A stretch of DNA of 64,000 nt, taken from Grifola frondosa (Eukaryota; Basidiomycota; Agaricomycetes; Polyporales; Grifolaceae). The stretch covers positions 1,054,001-1,118,000 of the forward strand of contig LUGG01000011.1 of NCBI GenBank assembly GCA_001683735.1, given 5' to 3'. Position numbers and translations under genes: made by a program. The notes under the pieces were generated by a model. The model saw only the letters and a program-made list of their open reading frames with translations, was not told the origin of the DNA and searched no databases. Positions 11,067-23,077 of this stretch are shown piece by piece (position 1 is the first letter of the stretch; each line of letters starts with the position of its first letter).

Positions 11067-13736
11067 ATGCCTGAATTTTCGCGTATTTTTGACGTTCCTA
11101 TGTCCCTGGATGAGACTGCAGAGTTCAACCGCAAGCAGACCAAACACCGTATCAAACGACATGCGAGGACTGCGAATGAGTTCCTATTGGGACCTATGCC
11201 AGTTGATGATTTTTTAGCTGCATTTTTACCTCCCGCTGGTGCGGAGAACAGTATGCACAGGCTGTCTAGTTGGCGTGCATTTAACGCTGTGCCGTCATCT
11301 GCTTCCAAAGCGTCTGACATATACGAACCTCTGGTGCGTCGGTATCCTTTGCTGTTACTTCATCAAATTGGATTTATGGATAATTCTCGAAAGATCAAAG
11401 CGTTGAATAAATCGACCAAACACAAGTCCCGCTGTCCGGGATTTATCTTCGACAATGCTTCCTCGCGGGTCAAAAATTCGAAGAGACCTGGTTTCATGAA
11501 GCCGGAAGTGTGTTGCTACGCCACACGACACCTTGAAGACGTCATGTCTTCGCCTATCAAGTCTCGCACCGATCTCGGCTATGCCGCATTCTTCATCGAC
11601 GTAAAGCCAGAGCCGGAGGATGACTTCCTTCGCGATCCCTCATCTGATGCTACACGTGAGGCGTGGGACAGCCACCAGTTCGTCTACAATATCGAGGACG
11701 AAGCCCTTTTCGATGACGTTGAACAACGCCTCGGACAACACGTCTTCTACGCTACCGAGATGTGCACAAGACAGCAGCGCACATTCTGCTTCTCAATATC
11801 TATGTCTGGATCTCGGGCGCGGCTGATTCGATGGGACCGTGCTGGAGCTGTTGCCACTGAGTCCTTTGACATTCGCATCAAGCCTGAGCCTCTGTGCGAG
11901 TTCATGTGGAGATTCTCTCAAGCTTCCGACGCGGAGAGGGGATATGATACGACCATCCGTGTGGTAAGCGATGCCGAAGAAACTATTTTCCGTGAAGCCG
12001 TCATTGCGGCGGTCCGCTTCCAGCTAGATGTCGACGGCGAAGATCTCACGAAAGCTGTGGCGGAACATTACCAACCGGGAATGGTCTCGGCGATATGCAT
12101 GCGCGTGGAAGATGGCGATAGCCGCGGTGTACGTCAATACTTATTTTCTCGACCTTTGGTTTCTCCATCGCGGATGACTGGGCGCGGCACCCGAGGATAT
12201 TGGGCAGTCGATACCAAGGATCGGCAAGTAGTTTTTTTGAAGGACGCTTGGCGTCTTGCAGCGGGCAATTTTGATCAAGAGGGTGTCATACTACGAGAAT
12301 TGAACGAATCAGGCATCCGCAACATACCCAAGCTATTATGCCATGGAGACGTGCGAGATGGCACGACAGAAGATGATGATGGTAAATATAGTCGTGCAAT
12401 GCTTGGAAAATGGCTGACTATTCTCAACGGAATGGCAGGCTATCAACGCACAGCGACAAATCAATGCTTGACAGAACCTTGGGTGTGTGGACTCAAAAGC
12501 CGATGTGTCGCTATCTCCAAATACGTCCACTATCGTCTGGTTTCTGGACCAGCGGGGTATGGCCTACAGAAATTCAAGGGTACTAATGAGCTCTTGCATG
12601 CTACCTACGATGTGTACCAAGGTGATAATGATCTTTTGTCTCGTACCCGAACATAATACTCATGTTTTCATAGCAATGCTGGACGTGTATAGGAAAAGCG
12701 ATCGGATTCACCGCGACATCAGCGTTGGCAACATTATCCTTGTTAGGGTCCCCGGACATGCTATGAGGCAAGGTTACCTGATAGACTGGGAGGTTTCCTG
12801 CAAGGTCGACTCTTCCGGACTAGCATTGGTAAGAGGGCGCATGGTAAGCCTTCCAGTTCGCGATTTGGGCTCGCGCATATAACTCATTTGATGTTTTAGG
12901 GCACCTGGCAGTTTATGTCGTACCTTGTGTTGATCAATCATCAAGCTCTGCACACATTTCACGATGACATGGAATCTCTGCTGTACGTTGTTCTATATTG
13001 CAGTCTTCGATGGATGCCACACAACCAATCACCCGAGCGATTATCAAGAACACTCTTCCGGCTGTTCGACGACTATCGGGAGCAAACTGGATACAATGAG
13101 GGCGGAGATGCGAAGAATGCGGAAATGATCTCCAGAACGTTCACGCGGTACATCACTTTTACCAACAAATCGCTCCAGAAATGGTTGCACACCGTCCTGG
13201 AATATCGCAACCCATGCGGCTGGATGCTGTGGCCCTACCCCGACACATGGCTTGATCCGGAGCATCTCAATCGCTTTTGGAAGGACTTCTTGGACTCCAA
13301 CGTGCTAAGCACCGACGACAGAATCGATCGCATTCTGCAAGACACCGAGCAATGCTCTCAAGCCTCAGAGACTCCCGATTCTCCCTCTGCTGTCTCGCTT
13401 GGCAAGCGCAAAGTGCGTGAATCATCTCAAGACGCCGCTGAGGCTACAGTACCCAAGCGGTCTCGACTCGATAATCGACGTGAGGGGCGCCCGAGCAAGC
13501 GCGAGTTGCCTGCACCTTCCACCCCATCGCGCAAACGGAAACTCGAGGTCCTCGACTCGTCAAAGTCCAAACGTCCCAGACTTGATTGCGGCCCTGTGAC
13601 ACGCTCGAAATCTCGACAAAAACTTCAGCAGGAGGCCAAGCCAAATAAACCGGATTTGGGTGCACAGAAGGCAAAAGGCGATCAGCGGAAGGTATCTCAC
13701 AACCCGAGGCGCACACGCAACACAACGAAACGGTAG
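11067..13736 (+). CDS. FunK1-2, fungal-specific protein kinase
   Basis: Second FunK1 kinase, about 814 residues. The exons are 11067-11333, 11394-12381, 12439-12621, 12674-12843 and 12900-13736, with consistent phases and no frame break. Intron positions match FunK1-1, including one right before the KHKSRCPGF block. The motifs are EFLLGPMP, LGYAAFFIDVKPEP, FCFSIS, RWDRAG, VVFLKDAWR (beta-3 Lys), IHRDISVGN (catalytic loop) and LIDWEVS. The tail is long and basic, with several Arg/Lys clusters and the string GPVTRSKSR, also seen in FunK1-4 as GPVTRSRLR. It lacks the Asp run of FunK1-1. Nuclear location is likely from the basic tail but is inference. Confidence 0.9.
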
Positions 13737-14539
13737 ACCGACTCGGACCCTGCTTCAATCGGACACTATTTATTCGCCAATTGCTTATGAACTAGAGAAT
13801 ACACACCGGGACGCAACAACACGATTCAAGACTTCCACTGGAGCGATTTCGATTTTGCCACTCGGACGCGCATAGCCTTTCCTTTGAAACATGGAGCGTC
13901 CATCGCTGCGACCTCGTGCCACGTCTCCAGTGACGTACGCGGTATGTTGATAGCTTGTCAGTAGCACACAAGTCACCTGGAAGTTTGGCCGGTCCATCAG
14001 TATAGAGGCAAACAAGGACTGCTGTACGTACATGCACTGTCGCCGATAGAGTCGAAGCATCCGACCCTTGACAATGGAATGCACGGCCAACGTGTCATCT
14101 AACAAGAGTAGTCGGACTCTGCGTAGACTATTCCACCTCGCTGAGGGTACCCGAATGCTTGCGCATTAACGTTAACTCTCCACTGTGATAGTACTAAGTA
14201 TACTTAGCACGCGGGCCTGAGAACTGGCTGAATGTCACCGTGATCATGTACCATAACGGATCGATCTCAAGACGCACTGAGCGGCTGGCGAGAGGCTGAG
14301 CATGGTTCAAATTCTATCACTGTGCATGCACATGGGTCAAGCAACCGAACTTCGAGTCACACAAATCTCGCAGTTCGTTAGCCGCCCATGTTGCCGGCAC
14401 TGCCTCTCAGCTGGTTTAAATCTTGACAACCCATACCTTTTCAGCGCATACTTTCCCATGGCTGACATCCTTCTGCTAGCAAACCTCACTGTCGCAGGTA
14501 CTATTATAATCTTCAGACAGAGTCCCTCCGTTATGTACC
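13737..14539. other. Intergenic, no confident gene
   Basis: About 0.8 kb between FunK1-2 and reductase 2. A minus-strand open frame at 13785-14105 lacks recognisable motifs and splice support, so I do not call it a gene. Confidence 0.45.
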
Positions 14540-15903
14540 ATGCCCTTTGAGACGATAACTCTGAATGATGGCAACGAAGTAAGTTTCGTAGCCTGAAGCC
14601 CATGGAGATAACTGAGGGCGTCTTAAATCTTTAGATGCCTAGCATCGCATTTGGAACAGGGTGGGAGGACCAAGTGCGCTATTCGAGAATGTTTTCATGT
14701 GTTATAGTCCTAACGAATCTTCCAGGATGTGGCAAACCATGTTGGGCAGGCCATCGAAACCGGATATTGTCACATTGATACTTCCCAGTGTAAGCACGAA
14801 TACTTTCACGACGACGTCGCGGGCTGAGTGAAATACAGGGTCTGCCAATGAGAGAGAAGCTATTCGTGAAAGTGCGCTTGAACGCGCGAATTTGTTCGTC
14901 ACCGCTAAGTGGTCGGGCATCAACTCGATTCCAAACGCCGCGCAGAGTAGCTTAGAAAAGGTCAGCGTGGTTATTTTTTGCCATGTCTGTCTATTGATGC
15001 AGGTATCTGGTCGTAGCTCGGATTGAAAAACATTGATTTGTATCTGATTCATTTTCCGAGTTCGGGAAGCGCAATTAATGAAGCGAATTGGAGAGAGTTT
15101 GAGAAACTTAAGGTAGACGGTCTGGTAAGGTATTTAATTTTTGGAATAATAGTTACGGGGCCACTCCATGTTGATTAATGCTTCCATGTAGGAGCATCGG
15201 GGTTAGTCGATTCAAGCTGCCCCAACTGCAAGAGCTGGTTAAAGTGGCCAAGATTGTGCCTGCGGTTAACCAGGTATGGCTATATATGCAGTCTCCCATC
15301 GAAGACCTTCACGATTTACTTTCTCTCAGATATCCTTCAACCCATACAACTACATTCTGAACAAAAAGCTTCTCGAAATTTCTGCTCAGCATGGAATCGT
15401 TACCGTGGCTTACGACTGTCTCACGTCAGTTACATTACATTTTATTACAGACATTCTGTTGACTTTCGCTGAAAGCTCAATCACCGCACACCCAGGTGGA
15501 GCAGTAGCTAAAGCTGTTTTGGCCGCTGCTCGCAGACTTAACGCTACACCGGCCCAGGTGCTTTTGTCATGGGCCAGAAGTAAAGGCGTTGCAATCCTCA
15601 TGTATATATTTTCCTCCCATTCGAAAGTAAAGCATCGAATAAGTTCGTTTACAGCGCTCCCCGCAAGAAAGAGCACTTGAAAGAATACCTTGCGGTTGCC
15701 GACCTCCGTATGTCTATCAGCCTCTCCCACACTTTGACTACATTGACGTACATTAATTAGCACCGCTGACGATGGAGGAGGTCGCAGCCATTGACAAAGC
15801 AGGCGAAAAGAACGTACTGTATGTCAGACTGATCTCCATAGTGGGTTTCGTGGTAATTGTCGGATTCTATATATGGGTACCGGGGATGATAGTGAAGTCC
15901 TAA
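14540..15903 (+). CDS. Aldo-keto reductase 2, catalytic tyrosine replaced
   Basis: AKR-family protein with the same exon plan as reductase 1, starting at ATG 14540 (MPFETITLNDGNE). The barrel reads without a frame break. Asp (HIDT), Lys (TAKWSG) and His (LYLIHFP) of the tetrad are present. The segment holding the catalytic Tyr, formed across the intron ending just before GGTCTGCC at about 14838, reads SQWSANERE: the Tyr of copies 1 and 3 (QWYANED) is Ser here. The protein ends with a hydrophobic anchor (VRLISIVGFVVIVGFYIW) and a TAA at 15901. It is more diverged than copies 1 and 3 are from each other. Loss of the tyrosine suggests poor or altered catalysis, or a binding role; that is inference. 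Confidence 0.85.
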
Positions 15904-16248
15904 TATTATACTGTGATTGTAAATGGATTTATACTTTGTTGCGGAGTAACCAGATGAAGAGGACGCCACGAGGATGCGGTGTGGGCGGATGCAGAGATAA
16001 TGCCGCTCTTCCGTTCCCGTCAGCCTCAACGACGTGACAGGCAACCGTCTATCATTAACCATCATCCCTTCCGTACATAAATTATGTTGTCCTAGTCAAC
16101 GGGGACAGCAACCGCAACCGCATCCTTGCCTCCATTCCTCACATCCCTAGGGCCTTCTGAAAAGCCCCGTCGCTGTTCTTCTAGCTGCTCGCTTAGGCGC
16201 TGAACGTACATCCGCCGGACTAAACCCTGTTCGAGTCGAGTCGCTCTC
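15904..16248. other. Intergenic, BTB gene upstream region
   Basis: About 345 bp between reductase 2 and the BTB gene. The part before 16249 is C/T-rich, as expected upstream of a fungal start. No gene seen. Confidence 0.45.
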
Positions 16249-17569
16249 ATGGATCACGACCAGTTGCACCCCGACAGTCCTCTCATGGCGATGTCCAACT
16301 CATTCTTGAACGATGGCATGTTCTCACTTACGATCGCTGGCCCTAGCAGAGACCCCTTGTACTACATCAACGATGGGAACAGCGTCTTGCTGGTGGAGAA
16401 CACCCTGTTCAAGGTGTGTTGCTTGCTATTCCAATGCTATGCGTCGTGGCAAGAAGGTGCCCGAGAGCTAACCTGTATACACTCGCATGCAGGTTCACAG
16501 ATCGGTCTTGACCAAGGACAAATCTGCGTTTGAGACCATGTTCCAGCTGTCCTCGGAAACGGACTCCTCGCGCTCGGATTCTAGTATGACCGTTGCTCCG
16601 GAGGGCGAAAGCGATGACAACCCAATACGACTGCAGGGCGACACCGCTGACGAATTTCGCGCTTTGCTGTGGGCTCTTTATGCTCTGTGAGTACGTGCAT
16701 CCACACATCTCAACGCCGCTTACGGGTCTCCTGTCCCGCTACGACTCATCCCTTCCTGCCAGGCCCCACGAACTTATGATCGCGACGTCTCCGGACGCCA
16801 ACTGTATGCAACTAGTCCACCTCGTCCGTATCACACACAAATACCAATTTCGCTCTATCATGACCTGGGCACTCGGCGCACTGCACGTTTACTACGGCCG
16901 TCCCGGCGCCTTCGATACTCTTCCCCCTTCGACTGCGCCCACTCTCCCCCACTCTACCGTCCCCGAATACCCAACACTCGTCCAGATCACAGAGCTCGCA
17001 GCGCTGTGCGAGCGCCCAGACCTGCTGGAGACCGCACTGACGCGGTGGAAGCGGCTGATCGGGGAGGGCAAGGACCTCGCGCTCGCGATCACCATCGGCG
17101 AGCGGTTCAACCTGCGGTCGATCCTGGGCCTCGCGTATCACGCCATGATGCTGAAGGGCAAGGCGCACGGGACACGGATCCTGCGCTGACGCGCGAGCAG
17201 AAGGTGCGCATGCTCTGCGGGTACTACGCCCTCGGGAAGCTGTGGGATGCGCTCCCCGTGCAGCCCCCGCCGCTCACGCACAGCGCGCGGTGCGCCGGCC
17301 AACAGCGCTGCGCGAAGGCGTGGGGCGCGCTGTGGAAGACCGTGCTAGACACTGCGTCGCAGGTGATTCCCGGCCTCCAGCGCGAGGACGTACTCGGGAA
17401 GGTCATGCTGGTCGAGAGCATGATGAAGGCGCTAGTCGAACGCGAGATACCCTCGCAGGGGTGGTTGGACGGGCTGCCACACTGCAGGGAGAACGCCATG
17501 ATCGCGACTACGATGAAGGTGCGGGAGATAAAGGATACCTTGACTGACTATTTCTCGGACGATTTCTGA
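16249..17569 (+). CDS. BTB/POZ-domain protein 1
   Basis: BTB/POZ protein of the type expanded in Agaricomycetes, probably a protein-protein adaptor. Exons are 16249-16413, 16493-16686 and 16763-17569. The BTB core is NSVLLVENTLFKVHRSVLTKD, interrupted by the intron after LFK, then SAFETMF and EFRALLWALYAL. Helical C-terminal repeats follow (THKYQFRSIMTWAL, ITIGERFNLRSILGLAY, LTREQKVRMLCGYYAL). The frame breaks at the GGG run at 17169-17171; one more G would join CAC-GGG to GACACGGAT and keep the conserved sequence. The last 400 bp are very GC-rich. It shares intron positions with the gene at 35130-36566. No DNA-binding or Kelch domain is visible. Confidence 0.8.
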
Positions 17570-18095
17570 TACCACTATTCCTTGCATGTGCTCTGATGAT
17601 TTCCACATTGCTGTTAAATTTATGCTTCTTGCTTTTGCTCGCAGTGCGCGATTTATCTATGTTGCTTTTTCGTACGCATCGTGTATACTGATCATGATTC
17701 AGACAATTGACCCGGGTATATGTACTTGTACCCCATGTTGAACGATATCCGAATTTAGATTATGCCTTTGATTGCACATTTGTATGTTATTGCTGCGAAG
17801 CTCCTCAACAGATCTGGGGTGCACGTGACGAAGACGCGCGGACGCGTCGTCGATCATTGATCGATCAACGTTTGTGGCAGTCAGGGTTTTCCGCCACACA
17901 GTAGCAGCGTACAATGCGGATCTCATAGCCACTGGCACCGGCGCAATGCACGAGTGTTCGCTCATAACATCGAGTACCAAGACGGATATCGAAGTCCATA
18001 ATACACATCTTACATCTACTCCCAGTGCATGATCCAATCCACAGTAATTGTACAAGAGAAAACACAGTCCATGTCGGCAGTCCAGCAGAGGATGC
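17570..18095. other. Convergent intergenic region
   Basis: The 3' ends of the BTB gene (+) and the aspartic protease (-) face each other across about 525 bp. I see no coding signal. Transcription ends for both genes should lie here. Confidence 0.45.
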
Positions 18096-19738
18096 TCAGT
18101 TGGTCGTGGCATCCGTGAACGGCGTCGTGGCGAGCCCGACCTGAGTGTTGCCCGTGTCGAACACGCTGTAGAAGCGCTGCAGGAACGCGAAGCCGTCTGC
18201 GCGGTGCACAAAAGGCATGTCAGTCTCCATCCACAAAGCTTCGACGGTACAAGTCAAGAACGCACTGATGAAGTCCAGGCCCTGGCCGCTCGGGCTGCCA
18301 AGGTCGCTGACGACGAGGTAGATCTTGCCCTCTTCGCCGCCGATGACCGAGTTCAAGGAGCGCGGCCAGATCTGCGCGTTCGCAGTCAGCTCGAAGGTTG
18401 TCTCACCTGTGAGGTAATTCGCGTTAGCAATACCCTTGTGAAAGAGAGGTTAGCACAGCGTACCGATGGTGAAGAAGAGTGACTGGAGCTTGTTGAACTG
18501 AGACGCTGTGAGCGTGAGAAGACCAGTCGTCCTACAACATCCATGTTAAAGTCAAGTAGATATGTTTAGCCACAGACACGTACTGATCCTCCTTCGCGCC
18601 TGTTGCCTTCTGGTAGGCTTGGAAAGCATCAGTCGCGATGAGCAGGAGCGTGGTGCCGGTGTCGACGATGCCCGCGGAGCCGGATAGGAGCGAGGTACTG
18701 TCGCCGTAGCTCACGTCCTGGTCAATTCCCCAGTAGTTCGAGGCGGGCGAGGTGGACGTGATCGGAACGGACGTGATTGCCCCCGTGTACCTAAACGCGC
18801 TTATATTAGAAGATACTTCCTCAGACATTCGATCATACATACTTAGTGCTGTCTGTGCCACCAAAGGTCAGCTCGCCATTCGTGGCGCCCTCCGTAGTGG
18901 TCGGTTCGTAGAAGATGCCGATGGAATCCTCAGAGATGGTGCCCTGAGCGAAGAGGTTGTCGGTGACGGTGGGAACGGACTCGGTGCCCGATACGGTGCC
19001 CTGGGTGAGGTCGACGGGCCCAATACCGAGGATGCCATCCACGCCACTGAAGCCTTGCGCACTGGAGGCGACGCCGATAGATTGGCTCTCGATCACGAGG
19101 CCCGGGGCGAGCGTGACGGTGTCGGTGTCTGACGGAACCAAGAGGTAAATGTCAGCAGGAGCATGCAGTCAACCAACTAGCATGCATACACTCGGTGCCA
19201 GAGAACGAGCCTGAGCCATAGCTGACGTTCTGAGAAATATTACGATCATGGATGAGTGCATAAATAGACCTGTACTTGCGGAATATGCTTACAACAGTCT
19301 TGCCGGTGCTCTTGCTAGTACTGGTCTTGACGTACTTCTTGTCGGCGCCAATCCAGGTGTTGGAGCTTCCTGAAGTTGCGGGATGCGTCAAATTCAGTTA
19401 AGGTACGTGAAATGCCAACGACGTACCGGTATCGATGAGGAGCGTATATTGGGTGGCGGGAGAACCGACGCCGACAGACGTGGTGTAAGTTACACCTGCG
19501 TCGGTCACGTCGACACCTGCATCACCAGCGGAGGGTTCAGCTTCGCCGCCAGTAGGGCCTCCAGCGCCGTGGTGTCCATGATGACGCTTTCGGCGTGCCT
19601 CACGGAAGGCGGCAGGGCCATGAGGGTGGAGGCCTAAGAGAAGCTTCTGAGCCCTTGCTCTGTCGCGAGCGAGGATGTCCTTTGCGTGGCTGGCGGTGAT
19701 GCGCGAGGCAAAGGGACGGACCGAATGACGTGAGACAT
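18096..19738 (-). CDS. Pepsin-like aspartic protease (A1, polyporopepsin type)
   Basis: A1 aspartyl protease. The minus-strand exons are 19427-19738, 19293-19369, 19190-19229, 18843-19128, 18584-18790, 18474-18531, 18266-18406 and 18096-18196, with consistent phases from exon 2 on. The two catalytic aspartates are in LLIDTGSSNTW and GIVDTGTT. SYGSGSFSGTEYTDTVTL and GVDGILGIGP match the family. The propeptide-like part has ITASHAKDILARDRARAQ and a His/Lys/Arg-rich linker. The first ATG after the TATA box (19736-19738) gives MSHVIRSVPLPR and needs one extra base near 19702 to join the propeptide frame. I see no clear signal peptide, unusual for a secreted enzyme, so the true N-terminus is uncertain. 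It probably digests extracellular or vacuolar protein. Confidence 0.85.
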
Positions 19739-19822
19739 TTCTGAGGTTGGAGGCGAAAATGTGCGGTAGGAGGGATATCTGTGAGGAAGGCGAATTGATC
19801 TGGAACTGACGAGGGTGGTTCG

Positions 19823-19829
19823 CTTTATA
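19823..19829 (-). promoter_or_regulatory. TATA box of the aspartic protease
   Basis: On the minus strand the sequence reads TATAAAG, about 85 bp upstream of the first ATG of the protease at 19738. Confidence 0.55.
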
Positions 19830-21489
19830 GGTCTTGGACGTGCGGGGTGAAGATGTCACGTGGAGATGCTTTCGGAGAAGGTGGTAACAAGGCGGAGGGC
19901 CGAGATGCAAGGACGGTTGCCCTGAAAGATACGAGGAGTGATGATGTATATGGTGATGTATGGTATGTCATCAGAATGTCGCGAAGTGGAAGGCCTCGAC
20001 AACATATCGCTGTCGCCAGAAATAACCTCGGCTACAAGCCGCAGCTTTCCATGCAGAAGCTCAAGTGAATAGCGAACGCACCAGGAGCGCAGAAATCTCC
20101 GCATCTAAGGAGAAGACATGGCATGTCAGCCTGATGGGCGATCCGAGTAGCGAGCATGAGCGTGGCTCAATACAAGCTCTGAGGAGACTGCAATCGGTGT
20201 CTTCGGACTATTGGCCGAAGAATAGACACGGGGAACAGACAATTGTGGTGACTGGGGCTGGCCTGCGAATCCAGGGCGTTCAAGGTTTGAGCACGACAGG
20301 GTGACGTAGCCTTTCGGGTATACATTCTAGTCGGATTCTGGTGAGAATCTGCAGACCATCGCGAGACCCACTGAGACTTCCATGCTGCGGGGAAAGGCAG
20401 AACTCGGCTCTAAACATTTCAACTTGGTGATTAGCCACTTGGGGGAATTTGAATCCAGGCAGTCGTCCCACCTTGTTACCTCGTCACCAGGCCACAAGGT
20501 GTGAACAAGACAGATGCAGCACACGAGGTAACGGAGTGAACTCCGAGGCACTCTGTATTCCAGGGTTGCCTTATTTAGGCATCATCCAAATCGCCCAAGC
20601 GGGTCCTTCTCCAAAACTTTAGAAAATCACTTTAGATATTTGTCCTCTACTTGCGAGAACTTGGCGTCGATGAAGGTTGACAGCTCCGGGTCTATACGTA
20701 CTTATTAATCTACTGATATATTTCCGATGACAAAATATCCATACTATAAATATAGCAGGATCAAAAATGCCACAGCTTCTGTCTGACCCACATGGTTATC
20801 GGAAAAGGTATTGTCTGGATATCTGTAAACCCGCCACTCTATGAAGCGAGCGGCACAGCTATGTACACGCGTGGTGACAGCCATATATTGGATATGTCTC
20901 TGTCCCGGCTCGACCGCGTGATAAGATATTCTAGAATATATGCTCATGATCACCAGCCGAGGTGATCCAATCGCTGATTTCGACTCGGTGTGCCGGCGCC
21001 CTGCACGAGCGCACACGGCCATACACGGATCTCTTGCGTTTGTGATACGACAGAGAAAGTGGCACAACACTGTCTCCATGCCGTTGCCCTTCTCACCATC
21101 GCCCGACAAGAGTCCATGTGATCCTGCGTCGCAAGGACTACGCCTCGCAGGTTGTGTCGTAGGTCTGTAGTGATAATCAACGTGGCGCTCGGGCAACGAG
21201 ATAGTATAGGATATTATCAAAGTATCACCTCAACAACAAACGTATGTCATAAACTTGCATTCAGCCAAAGTATTATACACGTACATTAGTAATCGTCCAT
21301 CGTCCAACTAACAGTCCTGTCATCCGACCTGAAACAAGCATTGAGTACATGGTGCCATGAAATTGTATCGTGTCATGCGAGATAGATAAATAGAGATGGA
21401 CGGTCCGTGATCACCAGAATTTCACCTTCTGCAGCTTCTTCACCACCTTCCGGAGATTCGACATCTTTTTGGATTTGAGGGGCCAGGAA
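19830..21489. other. Long intergenic stretch, no gene recognised
   Basis: About 1.65 kb between two minus-strand genes. Short open frames on both strands show no family motif. A minus-strand frame ending at 21411 overlaps the end of the F-box gene and could be its true C-terminus if a frameshift is present. Part of the protease promoter lies at the left end. Confidence 0.45.
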
Positions 21490-22590
21490 TCAAACGCTGC
21501 GATACGCCGAGGACATGATCGTCCCCTGGTGGACCTTCCTTTCCGTCCAACAGCCAGGTCCATCGTGTATGCGGTCCAGCCAATCAGCCTTGGCCTCCTC
21601 ATATCCGTATCCCATCCTGCGCCTCGTGGGGAGGTACAAGAAACGTTCGTCCGCATCGCGCGCCATCGCCTCGAACGTGCGCATCACGTCGACGTCGCCG
21701 CGCAGCTCCATGCAGCACGAGCAGAAAAAGTCCGTGAGCGCCGTTGGCGGTGGCTGGATGACGAACAGCTCGAGCGTGTCGGGGAGGATACGGTCCCACG
21801 TCACCTCCTTCGCCTGGCGCGACCGCGGGAGGTCGTTCAGGCGCGGGAGCGGCGCGAGATTGAGAGACGCGCGACGATGCCGCGCTCGGCGCACTCGGCG
21901 TGGATGACCTCCGCGATGCGCTTGCTTCCCCACATGTCGAGGATCGACAGGCGCAGGTGCGTGAGGCACGGGGAGAGCGTCCGGATGAGGTCGTGCTCTG
22001 CCTTCGTGCCATACACGAGGCCGTGGACGCGCACGCGAGGTGCAGGCGCCGCAGGTTCGGGCGCATGCACGGCGACTCGGCGCTCTCGTCCTCGGGCTCG
22101 GACAGTCTGGAGAGCTTTTCTGAAGCCACATTCCTAGGGCGTGCAGCGGCCGCGGATGGTGAGCTCCGTGAGCTGCGGGAGGGCACATGGAAGACATCGA
22201 CGATGTAGGCGGCGCTGTTAGAGGCGGGTCTAGGCAGACGAATGTGAGCGTGCAGAGCGTAGGCGCGGCAAAGCGCAGGATCGCTTGCTGGAAGGTGCCC
22301 ATTCCTCGGATGGGAAGAGTGGCCAGCCGTCGACGGCGTCCGTGGCGTTCCGGATGGACAGGAAGAGGTGGTAGATGGGGCGAAGTAAGGATGTGCGGCG
22401 TAGCGCGCAGTGACTTGTGCGCTGAAGCCGCGAGCCTTGCTTTGCGCCAGATATCGAGAGGCATTTGCCACTGGTAGGGGCGGAGACCGGCGGATGTAGC
22501 GCGAGACAAGGAGAGGGAGCGGCCTGTCGTGCCGTCGTGTACAGGCAAAGGTGAAGATGAGTCATGTATTTCGGGTGGGCAGGTCTCCAT
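21490..22590 (-). CDS. F-box/LRR-like protein, multiply frameshifted
   Basis: The start METCPPEIHD followed, in alternating frames, by a F-box-like stretch (IFTFAC, then SRYIRR, YQWQ, CLSISG) marks a basidiomycete F-box protein; such proteins are substrate receptors of SCF ubiquitin ligases. Further on come IYHLFLSIRNATDAVDGW, ILRFAAPTLCTLTFVCLD and ELTIRG, typical of the irregular leucine-rich C-terminal half. The last 110 residues are in one frame (DVDVMRTFEAMARDADERF, GPGCWTER). Frames change at least four times in the first 150 codons. Several changes fit lost bases in GG, GGG or CCCCC runs. It is either badly read GC-rich sequence or a decaying gene. The stop at 21490 is the end of the last good frame and may not be the original one. 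Confidence 0.6.
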   Translation of the reverse strand: METCPPEIHDSSSPLPVHDGTTGRSLSLSRATSAGLRPYQWQMPLDIWRKARLAASAHKSLRATPHILTSPHLPPLPVHPERHGRRRRLATLPIRGMGTFQQAILRFAAPTLCTLTFVCLDPPLTAPPTSSMSSMCPPAAHGAHHPRPLHALGMWLQKSSPDCPSPRTRAPSRRACARTCGACTSRARPRPRVWHEGRARPHPDALPVPHAPAPVDPRHVGKQAHRGGHPRRVRRARHRRASLNLAPLPRLNDLPRSRQAKEVTWDRILPDTLELFVIQPPPTALTDFFCSCCMELRGDVDVMRTFEAMARDADERFLYLPTRRRMGYGYEEAKADWLDRIHDGPGCWTERKVHQGTIMSSAYRSV

Positions 22591-23077
22591 GGCGCACGAC
22601 GAGTAAGAGATCGTGTGAACGCTTTGTGCAAGCGATGTTATATGGACGACTCGGTCGCCACGATCAATTACAATTGGAGGTGATTGAGGTTGGGCGATGC
22701 AGGGGCGCAGCCTGGGAGTCGCCTATTGCGACATGAGGATCTCTCCGGTCAGCGAGAGCGCCTGGAAGATGCCAGATATCAGCTGCAGACGGCGATAGCG
22801 TCAAAGATCACATACATTTGGGCTCAGCAGATGCTCGACTTGCTGAGATTGTGCAGTCCTGGTGCAGCCAGGTCAATTGAGAGACGGTGGGAGTTGAGAA
22901 CATCAGGTCTGGTCGCAGTGCTACTTATCGGCCACGGTCACGATCGCCGTTGCCGACGCGCTTGGCACCAGCTCCAGCACAGTCCAACTTCTTGCTTTTA
23001 ACCACAACTATCAATGATCGCTCGCCGTCTCTAGCTTTACTGAACGCGTGTCGGGACTCGCTTGACTCTGTAAAACA
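22591..23077. other. Divergent intergenic region
   Basis: About 490 bp between the divergent F-box (-) and DHHC (+) genes. No gene seen. The promoters of both should lie here. Confidence 0.45.

Noticed and set aside
13785..14105. Minus-strand open frame of 106 codons
   Set aside because: It has no family motif, no splice partner and lies in the FunK1-2 3' region.
21469..22477. Long Arg/Ala-rich open frames on the plus strand and alternative minus frames
   Set aside because: They are shadows of the GC-rich F-box gene; F-box and leucine-rich motifs appear only in the minus-strand frames described.
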